NCBI GenBank assembly: GCA_015272515.1
Contig: JACYLN010000113.1
Location: 1 to 64,000, forward strand
DNA: 64,000 nt
Direction: 5' to 3'
DNA from: Leptolyngbyaceae cyanobacterium C42_A2020_001
GTDB lineage: Bacteria; Cyanobacteriota; Cyanobacteriia; Leptolyngbyales; Leptolyngbyaceae
Every line of letters starts with the position of its first letter. Position 1 is the first letter of the stretch. The position numbers and the translations under genes were made by a program. The notes beneath the pieces are model-generated. The model made no database searches, was not told the origin of the DNA, and saw only the letters and a list, made by a program, of their open reading frames with translations. Of this stretch, positions 26,095-34,923 are shown piece after piece.

Positions 26095-27186
26095 ATGACC
26101 AAATTGGGACTCCGAGCGCGATTGTTTCTCTCCCACTTGATTGTCATGGTGGTGGGCTTGAGTACGCTGGTGGCAGTCGGGAAGCTCTATTCTCCTCGCC
26201 TGTTTGTGTTGCATCTAGATAATATGCAAGTCGGTGGGTTTAACTTGGTGCGGGTGCGCCAAAAACTGGTGGATGGGTTTGAGTCTGCCTGGAGTCGGGG
26301 AGCGCTGTGGTCTGTGGTGGTGGGAGCTTCTGCTGCTGGGGGGTTGAGCTATCTGGTGTCGAAACGGATTACCCAGCCATTGGTGCAGATGGAGAAAGTG
26401 ACGCAGAAGATTACCGCGGGGCACTTGGAAGAACGCCTGCCCCACAACGAAATTCCCGAACTGGATCGATTGGCGACGAGTTTTAACCAGATGGCCGCTA
26501 ATTTGGAAGGCGTGGAGCAACGTCGGCGAGAATTGGTCAGCGATCTAACCCATGAATTGCGAACCCCGTTAACCATTGTGGAGGGCTACCTGGAAGGGTT
26601 GGCAGATGGCACGATTGATCCGTCGGTAGACATTTACCAGCGGTTGGTGGGTGAAACGGGGCGCTTGCGTCGCTTGGTCAACGACTTGCAGGAACTGTCT
26701 CAGGCGGAAGCAGGTTACTTACCCATTCGATTAGAGCAGGTGGGGTTATGTCCGTTGCTGACCGCGATCGCCGATAAATTCTCCCATCAGTTGATTGAGG
26801 AAAGCCCGGCGTTGCGGCTGGAGTGCCCCATTGACTTGCCCCCTGTGCTAGCCGATCCCGAACGAGTGGAGCAGATATTGATGAATTTGCTGGGAAATGC
26901 CCTGCGGTACACCCAGGAAGGATCGATCACAGTCAAAGCCTGGAGCGAAGGGCGCAAAGTTTGGGTTGCCGTCACCGATACTGGACAGGGCATCGCGGTT
27001 GAAGATTTGCCCCACGTGTTTGAACGATTTTGGCGGGCAGACCGATCGCGCGATCGCAAATCCGGCGGCACCGGCATCGGTCTGGCAATCTCGCGCCGTT
27101 TGGTAGAACTGCAAGGCGGTGTGATCGAAGTGGAAAGCGAGGTGGGTAAGGGCAGTACGTTTCGGTTTTCGTTGCCCACAGGGTAG
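26095..27186 (+). CDS. Sensor histidine kinase (BaeS/PhoR-like)
   Basis: This 363-residue sensor has two transmembrane helices (about 10-30 and 70-90) with a short periplasmic loop, a HAMP domain (RITQPLVQMEKVTQKITAGH), the phosphoacceptor His153 in SDLTHELRTPL, and ATPase boxes N (LMNLLGNALRYT), G1 (DTGQGI), F (FERFWRADRS) and G2 (GGTGIGLAI). It begins 3 nt after the regulator gene. Its TAG stop lies inside the left terminal repeat of a MITE-like element (27183-27364). Confidence 0.94.
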   Translation: MTKLGLRARLFLSHLIVMVVGLSTLVAVGKLYSPRLFVLHLDNMQVGGFNLVRVRQKLVDGFESAWSRGALWSVVVGASAAGGLSYLVSKRITQPLVQMEKVTQKITAGHLEERLPHNEIPELDRLATSFNQMAANLEGVEQRRRELVSDLTHELRTPLTIVEGYLEGLADGTIDPSVDIYQRLVGETGRLRRLVNDLQELSQAEAGYLPIRLEQVGLCPLLTAIADKFSHQLIEESPALRLECPIDLPPVLADPERVEQILMNLLGNALRYTQEGSITVKAWSEGRKVWVAVTDTGQGIAVEDLPHVFERFWRADRSRDRKSGGTGIGLAISRRLVELQGGVIEVESEVGKGSTFRFSLPTG

Positions 27187-27364
27187 TGACGCGATGTGCA
27201 ACGATTTCGCCCTCACCTCCCCAACCCTCCTCTCCCAAATCTGGGCGAGGAGGGAGTTTGAACCCTTTCTGGCTCCCTTCTCCCAATATTGGGAGAAGGG
27301 CTGGGGATGAGGGCAGATGCAGGATTGAAGGGAACTTCAAGAAAGTCGCACATCGCGTCATTAC
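27183..27364. mobile_element. MITE-like element, 182 bp
   Basis: The 17-bp terminal inverted repeats GTAGTGACGCGATGTGC (27183-27199) and GCACATCGCGTCATTAC (27348-27364) match at 16 positions. Inside are two strong inner hairpins, TCTCCCAAATCTGGGCGAGG near 27231 and CTTCTCCCAATATTGGGAGA near 27278. There is no open frame for a transposase. The left repeat contains the stop codon of the histidine kinase gene. No target duplication is clear. Confidence 0.7.
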
Positions 27365-27417
27365 CAACTACCGATGACCAATTCTTCTGACTTCTGTCTC
27401 CTGTCTTCTAATGACTT

Positions 27418-30264
27418 CTACTCTCTACTAACCGGATAGCGTTGAGCCAAAAACTGCTTTGCTTCGGCGCGATCGCGGATCTGTCCATCCAAGGTTGCGG
27501 CTGTCAGAGTGTCGAGCATTTGCTTAAATTGGGGTCCGGGTTTGTAGCCCAATCGTTTCAAGTCGCTGCCATCCAGAGGCGCTTTTATCTGCGACCACTT
27601 TGTCAGGTAACGCCAGATGCTTTTACGAGGGGAGCGATCGCTGCGAATAGCGACTAACACCAACATTGCCGTATCGTAGGAACGCAACACCTGCACCACC
27701 TGACTGGGGCGATCGCAGCTTGGCAACATTGCAGCGATCGTCGTTTGGGCAGTAGCCAGATTGCTCAAGCGCTCAATACTCTCTGCGGGAAGCTGAAAGT
27801 GACTGGCAATCCCCTCTCGATACTCTGGAGCCAGGTGAGCTAGGAGTACTTCCAGTCGCAGTAGCCAGGAAGGGAGAGGGGGGGAAGAGGAGGGTGAGGA
27901 AGGTGAGGAGGAGAAGGAGGGTGAGGAAGATAAATCTCCCCTATCTCCCCTACCCCCTACTCTCCCCGTCACACGCTCAACCAGGCGCAACTCCCGCCAT
28001 AAACTGGCATCAGCTTCCAGGGTGGGATGGATGCATTGCAAGGCTCCTAAATCTGCCAGCTTGTGGAGTGCGGCTTTCCAGTAGGGGGCTTGCAGCAGGT
28101 ATTTCAGTTCGGCTTTGAGACGTGTTTGCAAGGCTGGGGCACGAAAGTTGGGATCGGTATGGTTGTGAAGCTGGCGATAGATGCCGCTGGCGATCGCGTG
28201 CCGGATGTAGCCCTCTGTCTGGGCATCAATCTCAAAGCCCAGGCGCACGGCAAACCGCACAGCTCGATAAATCCGGGTGGGATCTTCAATGAAGCTATTG
28301 GCATGAAGCACTCGAATTTGGTGAGCCTGTAGATCTAAAAAACCACCGAAAAAATCGAGTAAATCACCTTTGCGGGGTGGCGTTAACCGGATCGCCAACG
28401 CGTTGATGGTAAAGTCACGGCGATACAAATCTTGCTGAATTGAACTGGCTTCAACTTCTGGGTTGGCGGCTGGGTAAGGGTAGAACTCAGTGCGGGCAGT
28501 GGCGATGTCTACCCACAATGATTTGAAAATGGGGTCGTTGTGCCACAGCAGCGCTGCCGTTTGAAATTTGCCATGAACTTCCAGGCGGGTTTCGGGATAG
28601 CGAGCTTGCAGCGATCTCGCCAGTTCTACCCCCGCGCCCACATCTGCCGCCCGATGAAACCCATCCACCACCAGATCAATGTCTTCCAGCAAGGAGCTAT
28701 CGCGCCAATCTTCATCGTCTTTCAAGGTTGCCAGCAACACATCCCGCACTGCACCCCCCACCAAAAAAAGTTGCCAACCTCGTGCTTCTGCTTCTGTAGC
28801 CGCGATCGCTAACAGCTCCCACAATTCCGGAATCAACCGTCGTTGCAGCAGCGGCAAAAGTGAGATGGAGGAGACACCCCCATCCCCCATCCCCCATTCC
28901 CGATTCTCTCTTCCCCATTCCCCCTTTGCTCCTCCCCCTTTCCCGTTCCCCCTCCCTCGGCGATGCAACTGTCGCAACACATCCGTCCGAGTCACAATCC
29001 CCACCAATTTGCCCTGTTCCAACACCGGGAGTCGCCCAATGTCGTAGGTCACCATCAAGTCTTCGATTTCGGGCAGGAGTGTGTCGGGTGTGATCGTTCG
29101 CAAGTTGGTTGTCATGTAGCCTTTGACGGGAGCATGGCTAAAGCCGTGGTGTAAAGCAATATCAATATCCCGACGGGAAATTACCCCGACCAATTGCCCC
29201 TCCGCATCCACCACGGATAGCCCGGAATGCCCATATCGCAGCAACACCCGTTGGGCTTCGTCAATCGTGACCTCTGGGCGAATGGTGCGAACCGGGGATG
29301 ACATCAGTTCGCGAGCGGTCAGCGGTTGGGGCAATTGCGCTTTCAACTGTTGGACTAATTCATCCAGCGTGGTTCGGGGATGGACGTGATGTAAATTCGC
29401 AGAGGCAGCACGGGGATGCCCACCACCCCCCAATGGTTTGAACAAATCATTCAAGTTGGTGCCCTCAATTCGAGATCGCCCAATCACGCTCAGTGAGTCA
29501 TCCTCATCGGCGGATTTGCGCTGATACTGAGCCGCCAGCAGCAACGCATCCACGTCCATCACTTCCATCAATCGGGATGCCAGGCTGGACAATCCAGGCG
29601 TGAAGCTTTCAACTTCCAGCAACACCCATGCTAGAGTGTGTCCCTGCACTTCTTCGGTTTGCAGTGTATCCAGTGCCGTTGCTAAGAGTTGTTGCAGTTT
29701 GGGTGAAAGACCTGGATCGACATACTCAGCGATCGCGGTCAAACTGGCACCCTGTTCCATGAGCCACGCCAACGCCCGTGCATCTCTGGCAGTGGTGTGA
29801 TCGAAGGTGAGAGAACCCGTGTCTACATGAATGCCCAGTGCCATCACGGTAGCTTCGCTTGCAGTGGGAATCATGCCTTGCTGCTGCAATTGCTCTACAA
29901 CCAGTGTTGTCACGGCTCCAATCTCGGCAATATGCGTCTCCTGGGGGTGAATATCTGAATCTGCTTCAGCGTGGTGGTCATACACAGTGATTTCAATGTT
30001 GGGCAAGTCCAGCCACTCGGCTACTTTACCCAGTCGGGAACGGGTTTGAGCATCCACAATTGTCAGCGATCGCACTACTTCTTCCGGCACCGATCGCCGT
30101 TCAATTAACGGATACTCATCCCGATGCAGCGCCAAAAAATCTCTTACGGCTGGATGTGTTCCCCCAGACAGCACGATTCGCGCCCCCGGTTTGAGCCGGG
30201 TTAAACCGACTGCTGCGCCCAGCGTGTCGAAATCTGCCGTGGTGTGACAAAGAATCAGATCCAT
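27418..30264 (-). CDS. DHH/CBS/tRNA nucleotidyltransferase (poly(A) polymerase-like) fusion
   Basis: This large 948-residue fusion contains, in order, a DHH phosphoesterase-like domain (HTTADFDTLGAA; YDHH with DHH at 96-98), a DHHA1 domain (GGGGHPRAASAN), two CBS domains (about 315-435) and a class II nucleotidyltransferase with an RNA-binding tail (LFLVGGAVRDVLL; EDIDLVVDGFH). It is probably a CCA- or A-adding tRNA enzyme. The DHH and CBS parts may regulate by binding nucleotides. Two Gly/Ser/Pro simple-sequence inserts lie at domain joints (see 27865 and 28862). The CBS-polymerase arrangement is known in cyanobacteria. Confidence 0.88.
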   Translation of the reverse strand: MDLILCHTTADFDTLGAAVGLTRLKPGARIVLSGGTHPAVRDFLALHRDEYPLIERRSVPEEVVRSLTIVDAQTRSRLGKVAEWLDLPNIEITVYDHHAEADSDIHPQETHIAEIGAVTTLVVEQLQQQGMIPTASEATVMALGIHVDTGSLTFDHTTARDARALAWLMEQGASLTAIAEYVDPGLSPKLQQLLATALDTLQTEEVQGHTLAWVLLEVESFTPGLSSLASRLMEVMDVDALLLAAQYQRKSADEDDSLSVIGRSRIEGTNLNDLFKPLGGGGHPRAASANLHHVHPRTTLDELVQQLKAQLPQPLTARELMSSPVRTIRPEVTIDEAQRVLLRYGHSGLSVVDAEGQLVGVISRRDIDIALHHGFSHAPVKGYMTTNLRTITPDTLLPEIEDLMVTYDIGRLPVLEQGKLVGIVTRTDVLRQLHRRGRGNGKGGGAKGEWGRENREWGMGDGGVSSISLLPLLQRRLIPELWELLAIAATEAEARGWQLFLVGGAVRDVLLATLKDDEDWRDSSLLEDIDLVVDGFHRAADVGAGVELARSLQARYPETRLEVHGKFQTAALLWHNDPIFKSLWVDIATARTEFYPYPAANPEVEASSIQQDLYRRDFTINALAIRLTPPRKGDLLDFFGGFLDLQAHQIRVLHANSFIEDPTRIYRAVRFAVRLGFEIDAQTEGYIRHAIASGIYRQLHNHTDPNFRAPALQTRLKAELKYLLQAPYWKAALHKLADLGALQCIHPTLEADASLWRELRLVERVTGRVGGRGDRGDLSSSPSFSSSPSSPSSSPPLPSWLLRLEVLLAHLAPEYREGIASHFQLPAESIERLSNLATAQTTIAAMLPSCDRPSQVVQVLRSYDTAMLVLVAIRSDRSPRKSIWRYLTKWSQIKAPLDGSDLKRLGYKPGPQFKQMLDTLTAATLDGQIRDRAEAKQFLAQRYPVSRE
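27865..27965. repeat. In-frame simple-sequence insert within the fusion gene (RNA-binding part)
   Basis: GGGAGAGGGGGGGAAGAGGA and following G/A- and C/T-rich words encode a Ser/Pro-rich run after VTGRVGGRGDRGDLSSSPSF. This sequence looks like intergenic simple sequence and keeps the frame. Confidence 0.7.
28862..28960. repeat. In-frame simple-sequence insert between CBS and polymerase domains
   Basis: Repeats of the type CCCCCATCCC and CCCCATTCCC on the plus strand encode a Gly/Arg/Asn/Glu/Trp-rich linker (GRGNGKGGGAKGEWGRENRE) in the fusion protein. The same words occur in intergenic regions of this window. Confidence 0.75.
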
Positions 30265-30357
30265 TTGTGAGAACCAGTAACATTCGGTTGCATTTTTCTG
30301 ATAGCTTAATGATTAAGCCTATTCGCCTAGTTTATTGCCGTATTGGGAGACGCTTAT

Positions 30358-30549
30358 ATGCTGACGATTTTGTTTCAGCTTGCTCTGGCTGCTTTAGTGA
30401 TTCTGTCATTCATCCTGATTGTGGGAACTCCGGTTGCGCTGGCTACGCCCCAAAACTGGGATCAATCCAGACGCTTCATTTTCCTGGGTAGTGGAGCCTG
30501 GACGATTTTAGTGTTGGTGGTCGGCTTATTGAATTACCTGGTTGTGTAA
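30358..30549 (+). CDS. psbZ: Photosystem II protein PsbZ (Ycf9)
   Basis: PsbZ is a small two-helix thylakoid protein (63 residues from ATG 30358) at the edge of photosystem II, near CP43. It starts [18 protein letters not shown] and continues [20 protein letters not shown], both hallmarks. The frame extends slightly upstream, but the GGGAG site before ATG 30358 supports the short form. A terminator follows before ribH, so it is likely monocistronic. Confidence 0.95.
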   Translation: MLTILFQLALAALVILSFILIVGTPVALATPQNWDQSRRFIFLGSGAWTILVLVVGLLNYLVV

Positions 30550-30620
30550 GTCTGAGGGATTTAAACAAGCATCTGGAACCCAGTTTGAACGGTTTTAGAA
30601 ACAACCGATAAGATGATGGT

Positions 30621-30663
30621 ATTCCCGTGAGCCGTAATTAAGCTGCTTACGGGAATTGTTTTT
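30621..30663 (+). terminator. Intrinsic terminator after psbZ
   Basis: A 12-bp stem ATTCCCGTGAGC (30621-30632) with GCTTACGGGAAT (30645-30656), including one G-T pair, leads into TGTTTTTTG. Confidence 0.85.
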
Positions 30664-30699
30664 GTAGCAGTTTATTGAATGGGGCGTTAGTAGGCAATC

Positions 30700-31257
30700 A
30701 TGGGAGTTTTTGAAGGAACTTTTACTCAAACAGACTCATTTCGGTTCGCGATCGTCATCGGTCGCTTTAACGATCTCGTCACCAATAAACTTCTGGAAGG
30801 CTGTCAGGATTGCCTCAAACGGCATGGCGTGGATGTCAATCCCCAGGGGACGCAAGTGGATTATGCCTGGGTTCCGGGCAGCTTTGAGGTGCCGCTGGTC
30901 GCTCGTCAACTGGCGCTTTCGGGGCGGTACGATGCGGTGATTTGCCTGGGTGCAGTGATTCGGGGACAAACACCCCATTTTGATTATGTCTCGGCAGAAG
31001 TATCCAAAGGCGTGGCAGCGGCGGGCTTTCAAACAGGGGTGCCTGTGATTTTTGGCGTGTTGACCACCGACACGATGCAGCAGGCATTAGAACGCGCCGG
31101 AATTAAGAGCAACCTGGGTTGGGAATACGCCATGAGTGCGCTGGAAATGGCAAGCCTGATGCGCCAGGTAAAAGGGTTGGGAACGGCTGAACCATTTAAT
31201 AACAACACTCCAACTCTGCCTGCAACGTCTTTGAAAAGTGCTTCGCCGGAACTGTAG
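30700..31257 (+). CDS. ribH: 6,7-dimethyl-8-ribityllumazine synthase
   Basis: RibH condenses 5-amino-6-ribitylaminouracil with 3,4-dihydroxy-2-butanone 4-phosphate, the penultimate step to riboflavin. The protein has 185 residues. Signatures are [20 protein letters not shown] at the start, [32 protein letters not shown] and [17 protein letters not shown] tail of about 25 Asn/Thr/Pro-rich residues exceeds the usual length. The ATG at 30700 is the first in frame. It is probably monocistronic. Confidence 0.95.
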   Translation: MGVFEGTFTQTDSFRFAIVIGRFNDLVTNKLLEGCQDCLKRHGVDVNPQGTQVDYAWVPGSFEVPLVARQLALSGRYDAVICLGAVIRGQTPHFDYVSAEVSKGVAAAGFQTGVPVIFGVLTTDTMQQALERAGIKSNLGWEYAMSALEMASLMRQVKGLGTAEPFNNNTPTLPATSLKSASPEL

Positions 31258-31324
31258 TTCTTCTAATTGAAAGATATATTTTGAGAACAGGCAGGCTTAC
31301 ACAGTTGGAGGTTAATTCCCCATC

Positions 31325-31948
31325 ATGTATATTCCAGCGGCTTTTCGAGAAGAAGACTTAGACAAGCTGATTGCTTTTATGCAGTCCCATAGCTTTGCTG
31401 CATTAGTCTCGATTCAAAATCAAATTCCCGTGGTGTCTCACATTCCGCTGGCGGTGACTCGGCACGATAACAATGTTGTGAAACTGACAGGACATTTAGC
31501 GAAAGCCAATCCTCAATGGCAAGCGTTTCAAGAGTCTGAATCATTGGCTGTGTTTACTGGCTCTCATGCCTACATTTCACCCTCACTGTATGAGAAGCGT
31601 GAAAATGTGCCAACGTGGAACTATATTGCTGTCCATGCCTACGGAAGACCTGAAATCATCACGTTGAATGATGCGCCAGAACAGATGAACCAGATGATTG
31701 ATGCCATGATGGATACCTATAGCGCCGATTACAAAGCGCAGTGGCAGAGCTTATCTCACACTTACCGGGAAGGCATGATGCACGGGATTGTGGGGTTTGA
31801 GATGGTCGTGACTCGGTTGGAGGGTAAATACAAGTTGAGTCAGAATCGAAGTGAGGCTGAACAACGCAATATTGCTCACACCCTGCTGCAAAGTCATGAT
31901 CCCGCTGCTCAAGCAGTTGGCAAAGTGATGCAACAACACCTCGAATAA
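31325..31948 (+). CDS. PaiB-family FMN-binding protein
   Basis: This 207-residue protein has the split-barrel flavin-reductase-like fold. It shows MYIPAAFREEDLDKLIAFMQ and SHIPLAVTRHDN at the start, HAYISPSLYEKRENVPTWNY in the centre, and GIVGFEMVVTRLEGKYKLSQ near the end, all PaiB hallmarks. In Bacillus PaiB is a negative regulator of protease and sporulation genes; here the role is unknown. It is followed after 27 bp by a Uma2 gene in the same direction. Confidence 0.9.
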   Translation: MYIPAAFREEDLDKLIAFMQSHSFAALVSIQNQIPVVSHIPLAVTRHDNNVVKLTGHLAKANPQWQAFQESESLAVFTGSHAYISPSLYEKRENVPTWNYIAVHAYGRPEIITLNDAPEQMNQMIDAMMDTYSADYKAQWQSLSHTYREGMMHGIVGFEMVVTRLEGKYKLSQNRSEAEQRNIAHTLLQSHDPAAQAVGKVMQQHLE

Positions 31949-31975
31949 ATGCAAGAAGGCGAGAGGGCGATCGCG

Positions 31976-32557
31976 ATGAGTCAAGAAACCAAACCCCGAA
32001 TGACCTTTGACGACTATCTGCACTATGACGATGGCACCGATAAGCGGTATGAATTTGTGGATGGGGAATTGATCGAAATGCCACCTGAAAGCCCCCTGAA
32101 CTCGCGAATTGCAATCTTCCTGTTGCTCGAATTGGGTAAGATTTTTCCAGACGAACGTCTTTGCCACAAAGACACTGAAATTGCGATTTCAGGCAACCAG
32201 GTGCAAACTCGCCTGCCTGATTTGATGCTACTAACCGAAGAATTAGCCGCCATCCTGGGAACCTGTAACCGGGGCACAATCACGTTGGAGATGCCCCCGC
32301 CCGAATTAATTATTGAGGTGGTTTCTCCTGGAATTGCTAACGAAAATCGAGATTACCGCTTCAAACGCTCTGAATATGCAGCGCGAGGAGTTCTGGAATA
32401 TTGGGTGATTAATCCTATTGAACGCACGATTACTTTATTCACCTTGAACGAGGGCTTTTACGACGAAGCGATTTACACAGACAATCAACTCATTGAGTCT
32501 CGAATTGAGGGATTAAGACTGACGGCGGCTCAAATTCTTGATCGTAAACGACAATGA
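31976..32557 (+). CDS. Uma2-family nuclease-like protein
   Basis: The 193-residue full-length Uma2 protein runs from ATG 31976. It shows MTFDDYLHYDDGTDKRYEFV, QTRLPDLMLLTEEL (Asp), PPPELIIEVVSP (Glu-Val) and NRDYRFKRSEYAARGVLEYW. Its complete C-terminus (IEGLRLTAAQILDRKRQ) shows what the stop-broken copy at 15043 has lost. The frame begins earlier at 31949, but the ATG follows a GGGCGATCGCG spacer. No partner system is visible. Confidence 0.88.
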   Translation: MSQETKPRMTFDDYLHYDDGTDKRYEFVDGELIEMPPESPLNSRIAIFLLLELGKIFPDERLCHKDTEIAISGNQVQTRLPDLMLLTEELAAILGTCNRGTITLEMPPPELIIEVVSPGIANENRDYRFKRSEYAARGVLEYWVINPIERTITLFTLNEGFYDEAIYTDNQLIESRIEGLRLTAAQILDRKRQ

Positions 32558-32650
32558 ACCAGCAAAGAAATGATTGATAATTTATGCCAGTGGTAGGATA
32601 TACTTCCTCGCCTATAAAATCATCTGCACCAGCAGAAGGCAAATCCATCG

Positions 32651-33331
32651 ATGGAAATTCTGCTCGTTTCACTGTTGCCGTACATTATTGGCAGCGCGGT
32701 TGTGCCATTGCAAATCATCATTGGTTTGTTGCTGCTAACAAGTCCCCAGCAAGGATTGTTGAAAGCGATCGCCTATGTAGGGGGAATGACGCTGACTCGC
32801 ATCCTACAAGGAGTAGTATTTGGGCTGATTTTGGCTGAAGCGATCGCGACAGCGGAGGAAGGTAGCGGCAAGGGACCTGTGATTTCCACCCTGCTGTTGG
32901 TGCTAGGTATTCTTCTGTTGATTGCAGCGTATAAAAAATGGAGCGGGGAAGATGACCCGGATGCACCACCGCCGAAGTGGTTTACTCGAATTGATAGAGC
33001 CACTCCCCTTCAGGCATTTGGCTTTGGGTTTGCGTTTCCACTGATTAGTGCGAAGTTGTGGGTGTTTACCCTCAGCGCTCTAACCACGATCGCCGCAGCA
33101 GAATTAGGGCAATCCTCCAGCGCGATCGCTTATTTACTCTTCATTGTGCTAGCCCAATCCTTGCTCCTACTCCCGATCGTGACGTGCATCGTCTTACCTA
33201 CGCGATCGCAAACTGTTCTAAATCACCTTGCAGATTGGATGACCAGAAATAGCCGCCCCATCGGCATTGGAGTCTCGTTGATTTTTGGCTTGTGGTTCTT
33301 GTATTCCGGCATCAAAGGATTTCTAAAGTGA
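32651..33331 (+). CDS. GAP-family membrane transporter-like protein
   Basis: This 226-residue integral membrane protein has about six hydrophobic helices: MEILLVSLLPYIIGSAVVPL, GGMTLTRILQGVVFGLILAE, ISTLLLVLGILLLIAAY, then three more in the second half. The loop KKWSGEDDPDAPPPKWFTRI is characteristic of the GAP (Sap, LysE-like) family, which occurs in mycobacteria and cyanobacteria. Transport of lipids or small molecules has been suggested for relatives; the substrate here is unknown. It is convergent with the sugar-acid kinase gene. Confidence 0.78.
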   Translation: MEILLVSLLPYIIGSAVVPLQIIIGLLLLTSPQQGLLKAIAYVGGMTLTRILQGVVFGLILAEAIATAEEGSGKGPVISTLLLVLGILLLIAAYKKWSGEDDPDAPPPKWFTRIDRATPLQAFGFGFAFPLISAKLWVFTLSALTTIAAAELGQSSSAIAYLLFIVLAQSLLLLPIVTCIVLPTRSQTVLNHLADWMTRNSRPIGIGVSLIFGLWFLYSGIKGFLK

Positions 33332-33413
33332 GCCTGAGGACGATGCAAAATTAGAAATGCAACATTAAAAATGCAAGATGAACAGCTAATTTTTAACTTT
33401 TTATTTTTAGTTA

Positions 33414-34733
33414 TTAAGAACTTAACCGTTGATACACCGTCGCCAAGCCAGTGGCATCCCCCACATTGCCAGGAAACAGCACGACGGGCAGATCAGGAAA
33501 TTGAGGGTGATCAGCAGGGGTTCGCACCATTGAAACCCCCGGCAATACCTGACCCAGCAATCGGGCAGTGCGGAGGGCTAACCCGGTGCTGAGGGTATCG
33601 TTGGAGGTGATGCCGCCTTTGCTGATCAAAAATCCGATGTCAGGTGGGAGATGTTTCAGAATATCCATCAGCAAACCGGAAACCGCTTCTCCAAAATCCA
33701 ACCGGGTTTGCACATCATCAAAGGTGAGTTCTTGCCGACTGGTGTAAACAACGGGAGTTTTGCCGCTGTTGTGAATGTCTGCTGCTTTAGCGCTCACCTC
33801 TGCCAGTAGTGCTGAACGCGGATCTGAGGAACGATCTAACAATCGCGCCACATCTACCTCCACACCCACCACACCGGGCTGTTGTAAAAGATTCTGCAAT
33901 TGCTCAGTGGTTTTTTGGACGTGAGAGCCGACAATCACCGCACCAGGTTTGCCATCCCGAACGTATTGCGCCATGTCTTCAGGGGCGATCGCTTGTGGGG
34001 GCAGATTTGCCAATGCTGTTAGCAAACTGGCTGCACTGCGAAACAAAAACCGTTTGCCCTGAGACGCTGCCGCAAGGACATCTTGCGCGAAACGGTTCAT
34101 GTCTTCCTGGGTTTCGGCATCCACCACACCACACTGGTTATCGTGCAAATTCAGCAAGCGATCGCGCACTCCTTGCCGAATCTCTGCCAGCAAAAACCGC
34201 TCTACCTGCTCACTTTTGATCCGCCCCTGGGTTTTCTCTTCCACATAATCGGGCAAATACCCGGTGCTATAGCCAAACACCGAATCACGAGCAAACTCGG
34301 TTTCGTGAACCGGCGTATCCACTCCATTCACCTTGAGGTAATGCACACTGTCACGGGTCACCCGTCCCCCTTCAAAAAAGGCCGGTGTGAGGAAATGGGC
34401 ATCAAACGGGCCCAGTTCTTCCGCAATGACATCCGTTTCGATGGGATAGTGCCCCCGCAGGGTGGAATCAGAACGACTGACAATCAGGAAATCAGAGACG
34501 TTTTCCAGGGCGATCGCCGCCTTCAAGTTGTGACACACCTCTCGTATGACGGCGGCCGCTTTGTCAGGAGTCAGCGCCCGCGTATTCGTCAACACAAAGA
34601 AAATTGGAGCATCATCCTGCAACCCCAGCCTCAATGTTTCCTCATCCCATTGCATCAACAGCAAGCAGCTATGCACCGTTTGCGATCCAGTGGGGTCATC
34701 GTCGAGCACAATAATCTTGGGCTGGTTAATCAT
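33414..34733 (-). CDS. Four-carbon acid sugar kinase family protein (DUF1537)
   Basis: The 439-residue protein has the two-domain DUF1537 fold. The N-terminal motif IIVLDDDPTGSQTVHSCLLL contains the conserved DDDPTG, followed by SRSDSTLRGHYPIETDVIAE. The C-terminal nucleotide-binding part includes FLISKGGITSNDTLSTGL and VVLFPGNVGD. Members phosphorylate four-carbon acid sugars such as erythronate or threonate; the exact substrate cannot be assigned. It is divergent from guaB3 by 190 bp. Confidence 0.9.
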   Translation of the reverse strand: MINQPKIIVLDDDPTGSQTVHSCLLLMQWDEETLRLGLQDDAPIFFVLTNTRALTPDKAAAVIREVCHNLKAAIALENVSDFLIVSRSDSTLRGHYPIETDVIAEELGPFDAHFLTPAFFEGGRVTRDSVHYLKVNGVDTPVHETEFARDSVFGYSTGYLPDYVEEKTQGRIKSEQVERFLLAEIRQGVRDRLLNLHDNQCGVVDAETQEDMNRFAQDVLAAASQGKRFLFRSAASLLTALANLPPQAIAPEDMAQYVRDGKPGAVIVGSHVQKTTEQLQNLLQQPGVVGVEVDVARLLDRSSDPRSALLAEVSAKAADIHNSGKTPVVYTSRQELTFDDVQTRLDFGEAVSGLLMDILKHLPPDIGFLISKGGITSNDTLSTGLALRTARLLGQVLPGVSMVRTPADHPQFPDLPVVLFPGNVGDATGLATVYQRLSS

Positions 34734-34923
34734 GAGCAGCGATCGCGCAAAAAAACGTCATGCTTATTATCCCGTTTGTGGAGAGTTCTGATCAGGTAGT
34801 CAGCAATGCCCCTACCCTCCTGAACTCCTAACTCAAACCACTCGCCGCCCCCAATTTCTCGCATCGCGATCGCCCGTGGAATTTGATAGGCTAGCTTAAA
34901 TAGTTTGGGAACAGGTAGAGAGC

